This document shows positions 1 to 11,923 of a stretch of 64,000 bases of DNA, one piece after another. The position numbers and the translations under genes were made by a program. The DNA is taken from assembly GCA_009823395.1 (NCBI GenBank), contig CM020507.1, forward strand, positions 10,716,001 through 10,780,000. Direction: 5' to 3'. Under the pieces are notes generated by a model. That model saw nothing but the letters and a program-made list of their open reading frames with translations, had not been told where the DNA came from and made no database searches. Source of the stretch: Thamnaconus septentrionalis. Its lineage: Eukaryota; Chordata; Actinopteri; Tetraodontiformes; Monacanthidae. The stretch's first letter is position 1, and each line of letters begins with the position of its first letter.

Positions 1-1420
1 AACATTATATCTCCTGCATGAGATCATCTATGTCCTCCTCCTTTCGTCATCTGCAGTCATTCACCGGAGCATATAGTGCTCGGTCCGAGCCAGAGGAGTC
101 ACTGGCCCAATTTTCCTCTGATTGCAATACACCAGAGAGCAATCATTGCCATGCATGACATATTTTCCCCGAGTGTAATTATGCAATTGATTAAGCGGTG
201 GACCCTCCTTTAAGAGTCAGATGGTGTTATTCTCATGCAGGGCTTTAATCTGTCTGCTCTCCTTAGTTCATCGGGCTGCACTGCCACTGGGCTGAGGGAG
301 GCAATAAGGGAGCAAGTGAAACTACGACCCGATCGATCGGCCGCAAGAGTGGTGAGGTGCACGTCGGAATGCTGCAGCCTTTTAGTGTCAACGGTGTTTG
401 ATTTTGCTTTCCGCTGCGCATAAGTTGGCTGATGGCCATTGATTAGAAATTATTTTTTGGATTTAATAAGAAAGTTTGACCATGTCATGGATGGAATTTA
501 TCAAGCTATGCCACAATGGGTCTATTTTTTTTTTATGTCATATTGCAAAACCTAAAATGAACCAATCAGGAATAGAGCAGCTATAATCCACTGGAACCCA
601 GCATGCTGGGGGCAATGTTTTCAAAATGATTTGGATTTTTCTGGTGCATCCATCTGGTGAAGAGCCCATCAAAACCATTTCAAATGTGGAGGTAAAACAT
701 GGAAGGGGTCTAGATGAGGTACGTTTTTAACATTCAAATGGACCAGTCAGATTTTCTGCTGTGAGTTTACTCTGTTTGAGGCTCACTGAGGAACAACATT
801 AGCTAAACGTCACTGGCTAGCTAGCTGGCTTGAGAAATTTTGTCTGTTTCTCTTTCAATGTTTTTCATAGAACAGCTTGTGGCTTCTTCTCCTTCTTCTT
901 CGACTTAACCTTGTTTACCTCCCACCTCTCTGTATCTGTAAACGAAGCTGATTTGATTATGAAATTTAAAACAGAGTGACTACAGTAGATAACATGAGCA
1001 AGACAGATGAGTAAGACGACACAGTTACTATTTTGATGTTACTGATACTTTTCAGTGGTTACTATGATATTTTTTCAAAATTAGCATCACATTGATTTTC
1101 TCCATATGCCACCAGAGAAAAGACAACGACCTTTTTCATTGCGTAATCAGAGTAATATGTGGTTTATCCTCAAATGACATGTTGAGATGAGGCTTAGATG
1201 CAGTTTTTACATCGGTCAGATTAGATTATTTTCACCAAATTCCGCCCTCATTCTGCACCCTGCTTTAACATCCTGTCAGTGGCAAATAGAATTACCCGCA
1301 GTAAATCTCCCAGAAACGGATACTGTGGCTGTTGCTGACCAAACACCATCTTTATCGCGCATGCGAATGTCCTGCACGAGCACATGTGCATCTTGGATCA
1401 ACCCTCTGTAATCTCCTGTG
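1..1420. other. Single-copy intergenic DNA; possible conserved block in first 330 bp
   Basis: No gene or recognised repeat is visible. The first 330 bases have balanced composition, no simple repeats, and several TAAT/ATTA-type cores together with ATGCAATTGATTAAG near 180-197. That is the look of a conserved non-coding element, but this is only inference. The rest (330-1420) is AT-leaning with short T and A runs and nothing I recognise. The short open frames here lack domains and splice context, so I do not call genes. Confidence 0.3.
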
Positions 1421-1441
1421 CCCCCCCCCCCCAAAAAAAAA
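1421..1441. repeat. C12-A9 homopolymer junction
   Basis: Twelve C are followed directly by nine A. This is a simple low-complexity tract with no function inferred; length polymorphism is likely. Confidence 0.9.
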
Positions 1442-1781
1442 GACGGTTTCATCTCTCCTCAGTCCCGGCTGCTAATCTGGAGCCTTATCGTCGTGTTCCA
1501 GCGCGAGTGCTGACACACTAAGTCCCGCTCAAGGTTGCTTTAATGTCACTTTGAGGTCATCTCGCCCGGTATGGTGCCTTCGGAGCTCCCGCTTCGCCCG
1601 GTGGGGGCTCGGCGTTTCTCCTCTCAATCACGGTGGCGAAATTTACGGCCGGGACCGGAGGAACCGTCTCCCATATGCTACTGATGCCTCTCACTGTGTT
1701 TAGCCTGTTAATCCCCGCAGGAGATGGGGAGCAGCAGACCATGGTAATGTAGATGGAGGGGAGAAGAAGAGGCAGGGCTGA

Positions 1782-1845
1782 TGCTGCTGCTGCTGCTGCT
1801 AGTGGTGGTGGTGGTGGTGGTGGTGGAGGTGGAGGGGGAGGGGTC
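1782..1845. repeat. Compound (TGC)n-(GGT)n microsatellite
   Basis: About six TGC units (1782-1800) run into about eight GGT units (1803-1826), then a G-rich tail. G-runs on the + strand could fold as a G-quadruplex. Confidence 0.9.
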
Positions 1846-2183
1846 GACTCTGAGGAGGGGAGGGAAAGCCAGATGAGAGCGACGGTGTCAGCGGTGAAGG
1901 TGGCCCAAACAAATCAGCGGCGGCCCGGGGATGAAAACTCACAGCCGCAGCACTTTCCCTTAAGTGTGAGCCATCAGATAAGCTGTGAGATTTAGCTAAG
2001 ACTTCATATTTAGAGCACGGCTTAAGCGGTGAGACGACGTCTTAGCTGCGGCGATGCCAATGTCACATTGTGCCTGCTGCGCCCAGCTCGTCAAATGGGA
2101 TTTTATCAGCCGCCTTTTTTTCCACGCGTCTTCACGGAATCATCGGAGGCCGCGTGGAAGAGTGTCGACGGCTTCACTCCTAC

Positions 2184-2204
2184 CTGCTGCTGCTGCTGCT
2201 GCTG
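2184..2204. repeat. (CTG)7 microsatellite
   Basis: Seven CTG units. They produce cysteine, alanine or leucine runs in three overlapping open frames, so those frames are artefacts of the repeat. Confidence 0.9.
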
Positions 2205-2625
2205 CAACTTTTGCTTGCGGCACTTTATCCCAACACTTTGTCACGAGCTGGAAAAAGTGGCACAATCTCGCTTCCCCCCCCCTCAGCTCTACCATTAACC
2301 AGCAGCTGAACAATGACATAAAGAGGTTCCTGACTGGGGGACGTCGCGCTGAGATTTCATCGCCGTTCTCCACAAGTCAGTGGGTAATAACGCCGCCCGG
2401 AAACAGCCACATTACAATCGTCATTAGCCGCCCCTCCAATGTAGCCTTTGTTGCTCCTGATGGTAAGCGCCATTAAACTGGATGTGAACTGTCGGGGGTC
2501 TGACATTTGAAGAATAACTCAGGGTGGGCTTCGTCATGTTGACTCAGCTGGAGGTCCAGAGGTCCGGTGAGCCCAGCCGAGCTGCTGCTGTTTGTGTTTG
2601 ATCCCTTCATTGTTGAGCTCAGCCT

Positions 2626-2936
2626 TTAAGGTCCAGTGTATACTATTTGGCTTGATTTGAGATTTTTATATTGGATTAAAAAATCTTAACATACTGCCCA
2701 TAAATACATTATTAAAAATGTATATTCACAGTACAATAAAAGCAGTTTTCCCACCCTTAAAACAATTTTCATATATATAAGACTGAACAATAAGGGTCTT
2801 GTACATAGTTAGCTGTCATCTTGCACTCCCGGTTTTTAAGGAAGCCCACCTGACAGTAGCCTAAATACGAAAAGTGCTGTCAGACGGGCTTCCTTAAATA
2901 CTGGCCTCCCTTTAAAATTTTACACACTGAACTTTA
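2626..2936. mobile_element. Short inverted-repeat (MITE-like) element, about 311 bp
   Basis: The left end reads TTAAGGTCCAGTGTATACTA and the right end, reverse-complemented, TAAAGTTCAGTGTGTAAAAT. About 17 of 22 end positions match. The interior is AT-rich and non-coding, and includes a 21-base imperfect hairpin (arms 2836-2856 and 2877-2897, core TTAAGGAAGCCC / GGGCTTCCTTAA). From memory the ends resemble a non-autonomous DNA transposon family common in teleosts ('ggtccagtgtgta...' termini, hAT-like). I found no convincing target-site duplication. Confidence 0.72.
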
Positions 2937-3890
2937 ATTTAAAGGATTTTGGCGTCATTATTTGTTTGTCCTGCGTTGAAAGTTAGCAATAGGCCAGGTT
3001 GATTGTGCTGCCTCGAGGGCTTTACTGTGACATTTTTAAAGGTAGACTTATTAGTCTGCTCAGTGATTTGTCATGCACTAATTAGAAGCTGACGCACCGT
3101 CCACACCTACAGTAGTTCAGTCATAAAGAGTTTAGCACCACGGCGACTTTAATCAACGCGGAAACTTCGTCGCACGCACGGTAAACAGAGGACATGTACT
3201 TGTTGTTTTAGTCCAAAAAACGATTTCTCGTGATGCTTCACAGTAGAAATGAACTCCCTGAAAAAAAAGAAGCTAAAAACAAGAACCCATTTTACCACGG
3301 ACGGGTGGCTAAATTGAATCATCACAGTTTGCTTTACAGCAACATTGTTGACGATGCGAGCCGCACAACGAAAACTCACAAAGGTTCAAAATGGAAAACA
3401 CTCAGAGTTCCGCAGACGAGTCTGAACAATACGTCGTCGAGCACTAATTAGAGACGTGACGCACAATCCGCTGTGACAGGGTTCAGCCGTGAAGCGCTCG
3501 CTCACAGTGACGGAGTGCTCACCTCTGCGGTGGCTTTAATCACTGTGTACACATATCGTGACTGATTGAACGGCACGAAAGGCCACTGTTGTAATAAACA
3601 CTCTCGACTTGATTAATAAATTTATCGCACTCGGTATAAAAACAAATTTATGGTAATCAGGACGAGATAAAGGGACACATTTATTAGCCGCTTTAATCTG
3701 GGAGGCGCTGGGCTCCCTGCAGTATGATCTCATTGTTTCAGCAAACTTTCTTTATCATCATATGTCAAAGTTAATGTCCAAGGAAACAGCTGTTTTGCCT
3801 GGGGGCTCATAATTAATTCAAGCAATAATGATGAGTGACCACTTTTTATTGCTAGTATCGAATGAAGGCCATGCAGGCTGGGCACCATGA
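2937..3890. promoter_or_regulatory. Candidate conserved non-coding block with a duplicated module
   Basis: Single-copy, not simple-sequence, and rich in TAAT/ATTA cores. Two diverged direct modules (3075-3155 and 3441-3542) share, in order, GCACTAATTAGA, TGACGCAC, TTCAG and CTTTAATCA. The right part (3520-3880) adds GATTAATAAATTTATCGC, TTTATTAGCCGCTTTAATC and CATAATTAATTC. The pattern suggests an enhancer-like element, but neither conservation nor activity can be seen from one sequence. No coding potential is recognised. Confidence 0.33.
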
Positions 3891-3917
3891 CAAACAAACA
3901 AACAAACAAACAAACAA
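3891..3917. repeat. (CAAA)n microsatellite
   Basis: Six to seven CAAA units in a row. On the minus strand it yields a repeated VCLF-type peptide, which is an artefact. Confidence 0.92.
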
Positions 3918-6340
3918 CGTTGCTCACACAAAATACGACACACTCAACCTGAAAATAAAACAGCCACGCCAGACCGGCTAGATATCGGCAACGTTAGAGA
4001 ACATGTAACAGCAAATCCGTAGTTGAAGTAGTTCAAACTACGTCAGACTTTTCGAGGGAACACAGGACAAGTGTGACTGCTGGTCCTCAATGTGTCTAAT
4101 GGCACAAAAGAATTCACACCTGGTGTTTGTATCTGCATCCAGACCATCCATCTTCAGATCAGAGTTGGATTGGATTGGATTAAATGAATCTGATTATGTT
4201 TGAAAGTAATCTGACTTAGCCCTGGCGCTGGCCTCGGCTGTGAGGAAGGTGTAAAGCCCAATTGGATTTGTTTCCACGGACCTGTGAGCAGATTTCTAGA
4301 ACTTCTGTTTTAATTACGCTGCCTATCAGCCAGGCTTTATTTTTCTCACTTACTTACTTTTTTTTTCTTGAACTGCTCTTTAGCTTGCTGACAACGGTCA
4401 ACCTCCTCCTCCTCGAGCCTCCTCAGTCAGCGGACGGACGAAGCAAGACTTGAAGTGATGGATGTGCAACATGCGTCAGTGGTAGACAAATTGATTTTCT
4501 CCGGGTGGATAATTCCGCTATGGTGGCTGCTTTGGGTGAGAGCGGAAAACGAGAGATAGAGGCAGTTGGCCGAACGGGCCAATGAGACAAGAGAAAAGGA
4601 AGACACGACACAATGCACCCATGAGGGCTCGAGGTGCGAGGCTCCAGCCTGATAGCTGTAGTCAGAATTGATGCTTTGTTTGCAGCTTCACTCTTTGGTT
4701 CTCCCAACAGACGCGGCCACAAAACTTCTATCAGATCAGCACTTTTCTCAAACCTGGAGCGAGTGATTTTCTGAGGCAGTGCTGTGAGTTGGAACCTTTA
4801 TTTTTCTTTTTACAACATATTGAATTGTTAGAAAAAGGCGATAAACATTCACAGCCTTTTAAAAAAGTAATTTCAGCATTGTGTCTCCTTCCGCCTCTGC
4901 TGCGTTCTGCTTCGATTTCCAAAGAAAATAAAAATAAAAATTAAAAAACAGCTGCCAGTGAGATTCAGTGGCTTCTGGAACAAGAGGATAATAATTATTA
5001 AGAGGTAAATAGTCCCAACATCTTTAATTAGGCAACAAAGGCAACAACAACATTGTTCTAAAAACAAAAACAAAAACATTTCAAACACCCTGGCAATCAG
5101 GTTTGGCTCGGCTGGACTCAGGCAAAATAAAAATAAAAACAATACAAAACAAGGCTAAACAAAAACCAAACAAATTATTAGAATTGGTTTGCTCCAATTA
5201 CTCTTCTGTTCTAATATTATTGGGAAAAAACTCTTATCTTTTTGCAGCTGCCCCAGAATGTTGCTGCTGTGAAGCGAATCTGACTCATTCAGGATGTCTG
5301 GGTCAAACACAGTTTGCACATTCAGGGGTGGAACTAATCAAAAGGGAAGCAACAGTCAGTCATTGAGCTTCTCACCTGCAGAACCAACTTCCTGAGCAGT
5401 TCAACTCAGATGAAGCTTCATATTCAAAGCACTGAAAGAGAGACTTTTCACTGCACGTCGATCAGAAATTCTCCATGGTGCTTTGTGCCATTTCAGTTTT
5501 GGTGTTTGCTGTTTGGACTTCAAGTGCATTTTAATGTCTCTATTTTTAAATTTAGTCTAAATTTATAGACAGATCTTTAAATTGACTGACCAGATGCTTT
5601 TCTGCTGGGCCGGGCTGGAGTGGCCTTATGCATTAATGCTGACGTGCGCTTGAATTACCTTTCAGGGCCAGTTGGTCCTTTTCTTTTAGTTTAGTTCACT
5701 CAATTTGTGTACTTCCTGTTTTATTTTAAACGTCCCCTCCCCACATCCTGCCAAGTGTCCCTCCAGTCTGATTATGTTGCCACCCTCATTTACTGCCACC
5801 TGCTTCAGCAAGTCTCCCAGAGTGTTTCCTCGCGAGTTCCTGGTGAGTTTTCCTGTGTTTTCTACTTGCATTTGAGTCCCGGTTTTAGACCACAGTCTGG
5901 TGAGAGCCAAAACAGCCACATCCAAGTCTGAAGAGCCAAAACTGCCTCTTCAGGCTGAGTGAGAGAAACTGTATTTTTTAAGGCCTGTAGACCAAACAAA
6001 CCTTGTTTATTGTCGGGAGTAGACTACTAAAACTAATTGATTACATCTGGAAATGGCTACAATAGGGACCCTTTAAAATGTTTAGTCGATTTTTAAATGC
6101 AAACGCACTAAATGTAACACCTTTCAGCTTCTGAATCCCAACTCTGCTTTGTTTGGGCCTTTGAGCCTTACATTACTGCTTTCCAAGAAAAAAAAAAATA
6201 GAATAGACAAAGCAAATGAAAATAACTCAAGTGTGACATTGAATAAATGTTGCAACTGAAGCTTCAGGGGCAGAAGAATTAGAAAAAAAAGACACATGCA
6301 GAGAGGACATGCCTGTCTTCCAGACTGGGCCATGCTGGAG
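3918..6340. other. AT-leaning intergenic DNA, no gene seen
   Basis: A-rich and T-rich runs (for example 4920-5170), a short TTGGA-type repetition near 4165-4182, and several anonymous open frames of 60-100 codons without domains. I recognise no RNA gene or repeat family. The F, L and K richness of the longer frames follows base composition. Confidence 0.3.
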
Positions 6341-8130
6341 GCGACACGAGATGCTGTTTTTCTTTTCCTTCTGCGTTCCAGCGTAAAGCAAAGTGTGAAG
6401 ATCCGCTGCTCTGCCGGCGGCTCTCCTGCGTCACCTCACCGACGGGATTTACGACTTTAAAGATGCGGAAAGCTGAGAGTTCTAAAACTGTCATTCCGGT
6501 GGCTCGGCTCGGCTAATTAAAGCCGCCAATTAAAGCTTTTACAATCAGGGCAGTCAGTGAACTGGCGCGCGTGGATTAGCGCTCGCCACTGCTCTTTAAA
6601 TTGCGGCGAGGAATTTCGAGGTCTTCGAAAAACTCAGAGTCGACGGGTTCACGCCGGCGGTGGTGGGGAGGAGCCCGGCGGTTTGGCTTCTATGTGAACA
6701 TGAACATAAACATGCACAGCGCGTAAACGCAGATGCGTTTTTTGCTTTTCTTTTTATTTCCTCGCTGCGTCGTGTTCGCCTTCAAGACATCATGCAATTC
6801 ATCGCCGCATCAGTGCAATCGGAGATGTGAACATGTGGCCTGCGAAAACATGACTAATAAATCACGACGCATCCGGCCTTTCACCATATGGCTTCGAGGA
6901 TCTGCGCCGCGTCGAGTCATCTTGCTAACAGTCGCGGCAGCGGGTGCCGGGAGACACGCCGAGCGCCGGGTTTGCGAGGAGAGAGTTCAGCTGCGCCACT
7001 TTCTCTCTTTCTTTTTTTTACGCTAAAACATACAAAGTAAATGCAATTAGATTTGACCTCCTTTGTGCGATGAATCGAGAGGCGAGCGCCCGCCGACCTT
7101 GGCCAAGGGGAGCTCCTCCCTCCTTCCCTGCCTCCCTCCATCACAGGGGGAAAGCGGCGCCGCTCCTCCGTTTCCAGCCAAACAAAACAGTAAATTATTT
7201 ACGGGAGGCCGGCGAGCGCGCGCGCCCTCGGCCTCATCCGTATTCCCGATCCACGTGGTGATGGATGTGACATCACCGCGATGAATGCAAGCGTTGGGAT
7301 TTTAAAGCGGCGCTTCCCGTCGAAGCTGAGGACAGATGGCTGATTTTTTTTTTAGTTTTTTTTTTACGAGAGCCGCCGAATAATCAAAGCAAAGGACTGT
7401 TTTTGCAGATTTTTCCAGACGTGACGGCGGTCGTGTCAGTGCGAGCAGTGAAGATTACGCTTTCCAGAAGCCCGCATTCGTAATTTCCCTCCTCTCCCTC
7501 TTATCCCCCCGTATTAAATAAGGCTTGGATGGTAACACAACATGACGTGCAGTCAAATTATGATTAGGACTGGGAAGAGGAAAGACCGGCCAGATATTTC
7601 TGTTATTGCAAGTGAGGATGTACATCTGCGAAGTTTCCATATGTTAGAAAAATCGACGGTGAAGCGACTCTTTCTCTCCACCTGTCACGCTCGACTTAAC
7701 CTGAGTGCTGCACGGCGGCTCCCCAGAGTCGACCGCGTGCTGAGTGAAGCATCCAAACCTTAAAAAATAAAACAAAAACCCCCACTCACCTGCAAAGGGA
7801 TGAAAACTTGAAGTGCAGCTTCAGACAATTGTGTTTTCTCCTAACCAAGGTCAGCTTGTGGGGCCTCGGCGAATAAAAACCGCCTCTTAAAAAGCGTCCC
7901 GGGAGCCGGCGGCCGCCTCGGCTCGAGAGGGTTCTGGCGCCGGGGGTTCCCCTCCTCGCCTCCCCTCCGCCGGCTGATCAGAGGTGCGGCGGCTGAATTA
8001 CGGTCCCACTGTTGGACATTAACCCCCTATATCTGGACTGAAACAGTCATTACTGATGACAACCATTGTAATTGCTAATTTTACGCCCCACTAGCTGCAT
8101 TTTCCACTCGTCTCCTCCTCATTCGGCTCC
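6341..8130. promoter_or_regulatory. GC-rich, CpG-containing block with TAAT motifs
   Basis: This stretch is visibly CpG-rich, most strongly at 7070-7260 and 7885-7995. It also carries AATTAAAGC twice, 13 bp apart (6515-6523 and 6528-6536), and further TAAT cores near 7545-7560 and 8070-8085. It has no recognisable exon: the open frames at 6733-7284 are basic, low-complexity and overlap each other in all frames. It could be a CpG island or enhancer cluster of a developmental gene; promoter activity is not shown. Confidence 0.3.
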
Positions 8131-9290
8131 TCTTCTTTTCTCTTCCACACACCAGTCTGGGATTAAGTGATTCTGCTCTCCTCTCAGTCTGGCTGCGTCT
8201 CTGGCCCGCAAGATGCCATTCAGACGGCGCGCGCGCCCAGACGTCAGTCAACGGGGTCAGCAGGCCGGTGGGTTGAAAGGAGAAAAGGAATAAATGAGGC
8301 GTTTAAATGTGTGGGTCTGTGCGAGGATTTATTTTCGGCCTTGCTTATTTTGGGCATTCACCGAAACCTTTTGGACACTGTGTGAACCTCTCGCTGACTG
8401 ATGTTCGCGAGCAGGTCGGGGGAATTAACTTTTTGATTTAAAACAGCAGGTAAACGCACCATTAAGAGGGAAGGATTTCAACAGGAAGATAATTATTATT
8501 TTCTTTAAAATCAAAATTACCTTTTTGAAAGTCAGTATAGAGGACTAAAATTAGCCTGTTCTAGTATTTTAACTTGAAAACAAACCCAAAACCAATAACT
8601 AAACAACTAAAAAATAGCATTGAGTTAAAACAATGACAAACAAAGTCATATGAGTGAAAATTTAGGTCACAGGAGGTCAGGTATAAATTAATCTAGTTGT
8701 GTTACGATGACACCAGCCCACAATAATTCTTGCTGCAATTTAAAATATTATGTATTAATAATATGTGAAACAGAAAGTGTGAACGGCAAACAGAAAGTTC
8801 TTATGCATTTTGGCCCTCACACAGTTGTGTCCTTGAACAAAATCTCACACAATTAGTGCAAAAAGAAATCACCTGACTACTTGAAGATTTATCTTGAATC
8901 TTGAATGTTTGTAACCACAAATATAAGAAAAATAAGCCCAGCATCGTCATATTTACGTTTAGTTTTTTATGCAGCTGCCTCCACTGCAGAGTCACTGGGT
9001 GCCCACTGGATACGGAGCTCGTCGGTGGCAGAGGGAGGCTTGTTTTCGTTGACTGTGGCCGCACTGAATTCCTGAGGCGCCCAGACGTGGTGAGCAAAGA
9101 AGAAGTATGCAAAGAAGTGCAGCTGTTCGAGGGTTGTCTGACATTTGAACAAATGTTTACGCTGCCGCTTTTTGGTGCCGAGACAACAAAAGGAACATCG
9201 TCCGTTGAGACGATGGCTCCCTCCCTCCTGTCTAACAGGCCAGGCTGTCAGACGGAGCTGCGTCGCGTCTGTATTTCCGGTAATTAGGTT
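8131..9290. other. Intergenic DNA, no gene seen
   Basis: Mixed composition, AT-rich at 8440-8800. The 128-codon + frame (8901-9287) and its 117-codon antisense partner overlap almost completely, have no domain I recognise and lack flanking splice signals in a convincing arrangement. I do not call either. Confidence 0.3.
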
Positions 9291-9610
9291 ACATGGAAGC
9301 AAATGAAACGATCTTTGCATTACGCTTCACCTGTATTCCACCGGGGGCAGCGGCGCTCGCTAATGATGTTCACATTATCAACTCTGACATCCGCCTCACC
9401 GATAGGCCCAGAGTCACTCATGATGGCACGCGGGGTATAATCATTACACCTAATCTGTAGTTTAATTCCCACACGATTCCCCGCGCTGCCCTCAACGGGC
9501 GGAAAATGTGACATTAAATCTGCAATTATCACGCTTGCGCTGCGAAAGGTTGGAGCGCTCGGCCACATCGGCGGGGTGAGTGACAGTGAACGCATCGCAG
9601 CTGGCGGAGA
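9291..9610. promoter_or_regulatory. Candidate conserved non-coding block
   Basis: No repeats, balanced composition and several homeodomain-type cores: CTAATGATG, TATAATCATTACACCTAATC and CTGCAATTATCACG. This arrangement is typical of developmental enhancers in vertebrates. It is inference only, with no coding evidence on either strand. Confidence 0.28.
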
Positions 9611-10620
9611 AGAGAAGCGCTGAAATGACGGAGAAGCTGTACCCCCTGTCAGAACTGCTGCTCCTCATAAAAAAAATAAATAATGGAAGAGATTTAAGGC
9701 GAGACTTCTTACCTTAAAAATTAAGAGGATTACTGCATCTTATCTCAGTGGATCATATCTTCTAATCCTGTTTTAAAAGCAAACAAAACACAGCAGCAGC
9801 TGCTGCATTCCTACAAATTCCTAAACTGAATACTCGCTCGTTCAGCAAGCCAACCTCCAACCCCTCCTGATTTTCCGTGAACCAGTCCACGACCAATCAG
9901 CTTCATTTTTTGGATAAAGAAGTGAGAGGTTTGAGGGAGATGGAGCTGCTGTGAAAGAGAAACAGAAGGAAAAACCAAATCAGAGGAGCAGAACAGACGG
10001 CAGAAGCTATAATGAGTTGTAAGCAGTGGCTGGAAAGTGTGGTGAGGTGAAGGTGCAACAGTTACACAATTGTACGGCAGTTTTCAGGTCAAAAGACAAA
10101 CTTAGCAAACACTGCAGGTTTTCAGTCGGAGCCCGAGATGCTGTTGAAGTTCAACAACCCTTCTTGAAACTCTGATTGACTTGCTTGAATGAAAGAGACA
10201 GAAGGCAAGTCCAGTCCCCTCTCACATTCTGCCCCTCCTCTCAAAACACTGTGTATGTCTTCTGAGGTATATTTCACAATAAATCTACAGGAAGACAAAA
10301 ACTGCGTACCTGGTCGAAAATAAGTGACCTCCTAAAATAATTACAGACAAAACAGCTGACAGTGTTGATCTATTTTTCCACTTCTCGGTCTTCACACTGA
10401 TTCTATTAAGGCTGGGGTAAAAAAGAAAAAAGAAAAAGAAAAGAAACAACCCAGAAACCCGTGAGGCCACTAAAATAGATTCCCATCTCAGAGTAACAAC
10501 AGGCGCATTGGCATGCAGCGGTGCAGCGGCGCGAGGGCAGCTCCCTCTGTCAAGGTCGCCGTGACTTCCGAACTGCTGGATCCATCCAGTGACTGACAGA
10601 GTGCTGATGGAAGACAAAAG
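9611..10620. other. Intergenic DNA, no gene seen
   Basis: A-rich with a few short A runs. No recognised repeat family, RNA or exon. Confidence 0.3.
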
Positions 10621-11460
10621 AGAGGCTCAAAATGTATAAGCACATTTTCATTTTGAAAAAAAATTTGAAGGAAAGGGGAAAAAAATACACACACACACTG
10701 CACGCTGAAACACTCTCCAGTTTGATCCGAAGGGAGCAAAAGGTCGTGATCTTGGCGTCGGCGCTCATCTGCATTCGCTCCGAGGTCGGCGTCGCTCGCT
10801 CGCTGGGGTGGCGGGTGGGGGAGGGGAGGTCTGGCGAGAGGGGCGTCCGAGCTCAAGGATGGCACTCAGGTGAGCGCGCCGTCCTTCAAGCCAGGCAACG
10901 GGCTGGCTGGCTGGCTGGCCGGCCGCCCGGCGCTCTAAAGAAGAGGCGTTTACTTAAACAGATAAAAGAGCGAACATGTTTGAAAAGGTTCGATAAACAG
11001 AGCAAATTCAATTTAGATACGGCGAGCAAATCCATCAGCCCCCGGCCGGAACACAGCTTTCTCCCAGGCGAGGCAAGGTTGATGGAGGGAAAAAAGAGAG
11101 GGGGAGGGGAGGGGATTTTTACGGACGGAGGAGGAAAAAAAAAAAAAGTATATGTTAGCACTTATTATTATTTATCAGCAGTGTTTACTCATCGCCACTA
11201 AGATGACAAAAAAAATTCACGTGAAAAATGCCTGCGGGCGAGGAGGAGAATCAGGGAGTAGGTGAGATGCTCTCCACACGCCGTCTCCGCCTCGCATGTG
11301 ACGGCCCGCAGGCCGATACATTAGGCAGAAAACATTCCAGTGACATAATGCTTGCTTCTCGCATTCATTTTCCCTTCAGCATTATGCCCGGGCGGCCTCG
11401 CCCCGCTGCAAAGAGAGGCGCGCTCGCAAATGAGATTTTTATTTAATAACGCAGCCTTGA
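10621..11460. promoter_or_regulatory. Candidate conserved non-coding block, partly GC-rich
   Basis: GC-rich and CpG-rich at 10755-10935, including a short CTGG run near 10902-10918. AT-rich motif-bearing DNA follows (10940-11050) and then a segment at 11330-11390 with a 9-bp inverted pair, CATAATGCT and AGCATTATG. The 189-codon + frame across 10632-11201 is broken up by low-complexity K, R and G stretches, resembles no protein I know and is mirrored by antisense frames, so it is not called. Confidence 0.28.
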
Positions 11461-11536
11461 GATGGAGAGTGGCAGAGAGAAACAAGGTCGAGCTGAACTG
11501 AAAGTGGGGGCGGTTGGTTCATTAGAGCGCCCACGC

Positions 11537-11578
11537 AAACACACACACACACAAACACACACACACAAACACACACAC
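11537..11578. repeat. Interrupted (CA)n microsatellite
   Basis: CA units with AAAC interruptions. They create the repeated threonine/histidine or cysteine/valine runs in overlapping frames on both strands. Confidence 0.92.
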
Positions 11579-11923
11579 GACTGTGAATACAGTGCGCGTG
11601 CAAGAGACAATAACTCGTTTTTTTTGCGGACGTATTCGGTGCCACTTTCACTTAAAGACCTGGAGGCTTCTGCCACGAGGTGCAGCGGCGAAGAGCGATT
11701 CTTCTGCAGCAGAGGGATCGATAAGATGACGGCCCGCAGATTGAAGTTCTGAGATAAATTTAAAAAGCCACAATCAAACCAGAGACGCTCCTCTGAGAAA
11801 GTCGACCCGCGCAGGTTTTTCAGTGACCGATGCCATAAGTTAGAGAGATTTGGAACGTTGATATCGATGGAAAACAGAACGCGTAAACAATGACAATGAT
11901 TGAGCAAACATTTGAAACAACAA
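11579..11923. other. Intergenic DNA, no gene seen
   Basis: Single-copy sequence between a CA microsatellite and a retroposed fragment. No recognised feature. Confidence 0.3.

Larger units (their letters stand above)
1442..2625. other. GC-richer single-copy DNA with two trinucleotide tracts
   Basis: This stretch is richer in GC and CpG than its left neighbour. Short frames on both strands here are rich in G, A, C or L only because they cross the GCT and GGT tracts. No start, splice or domain evidence supports a gene. It could hold regulatory DNA; nothing more specific can be said. Confidence 0.3.

Noticed and set aside
11344..11386. microRNA precursor
   Set aside because: The stem is only 9 bp with a 25-base loop, which is far too short for a precursor.
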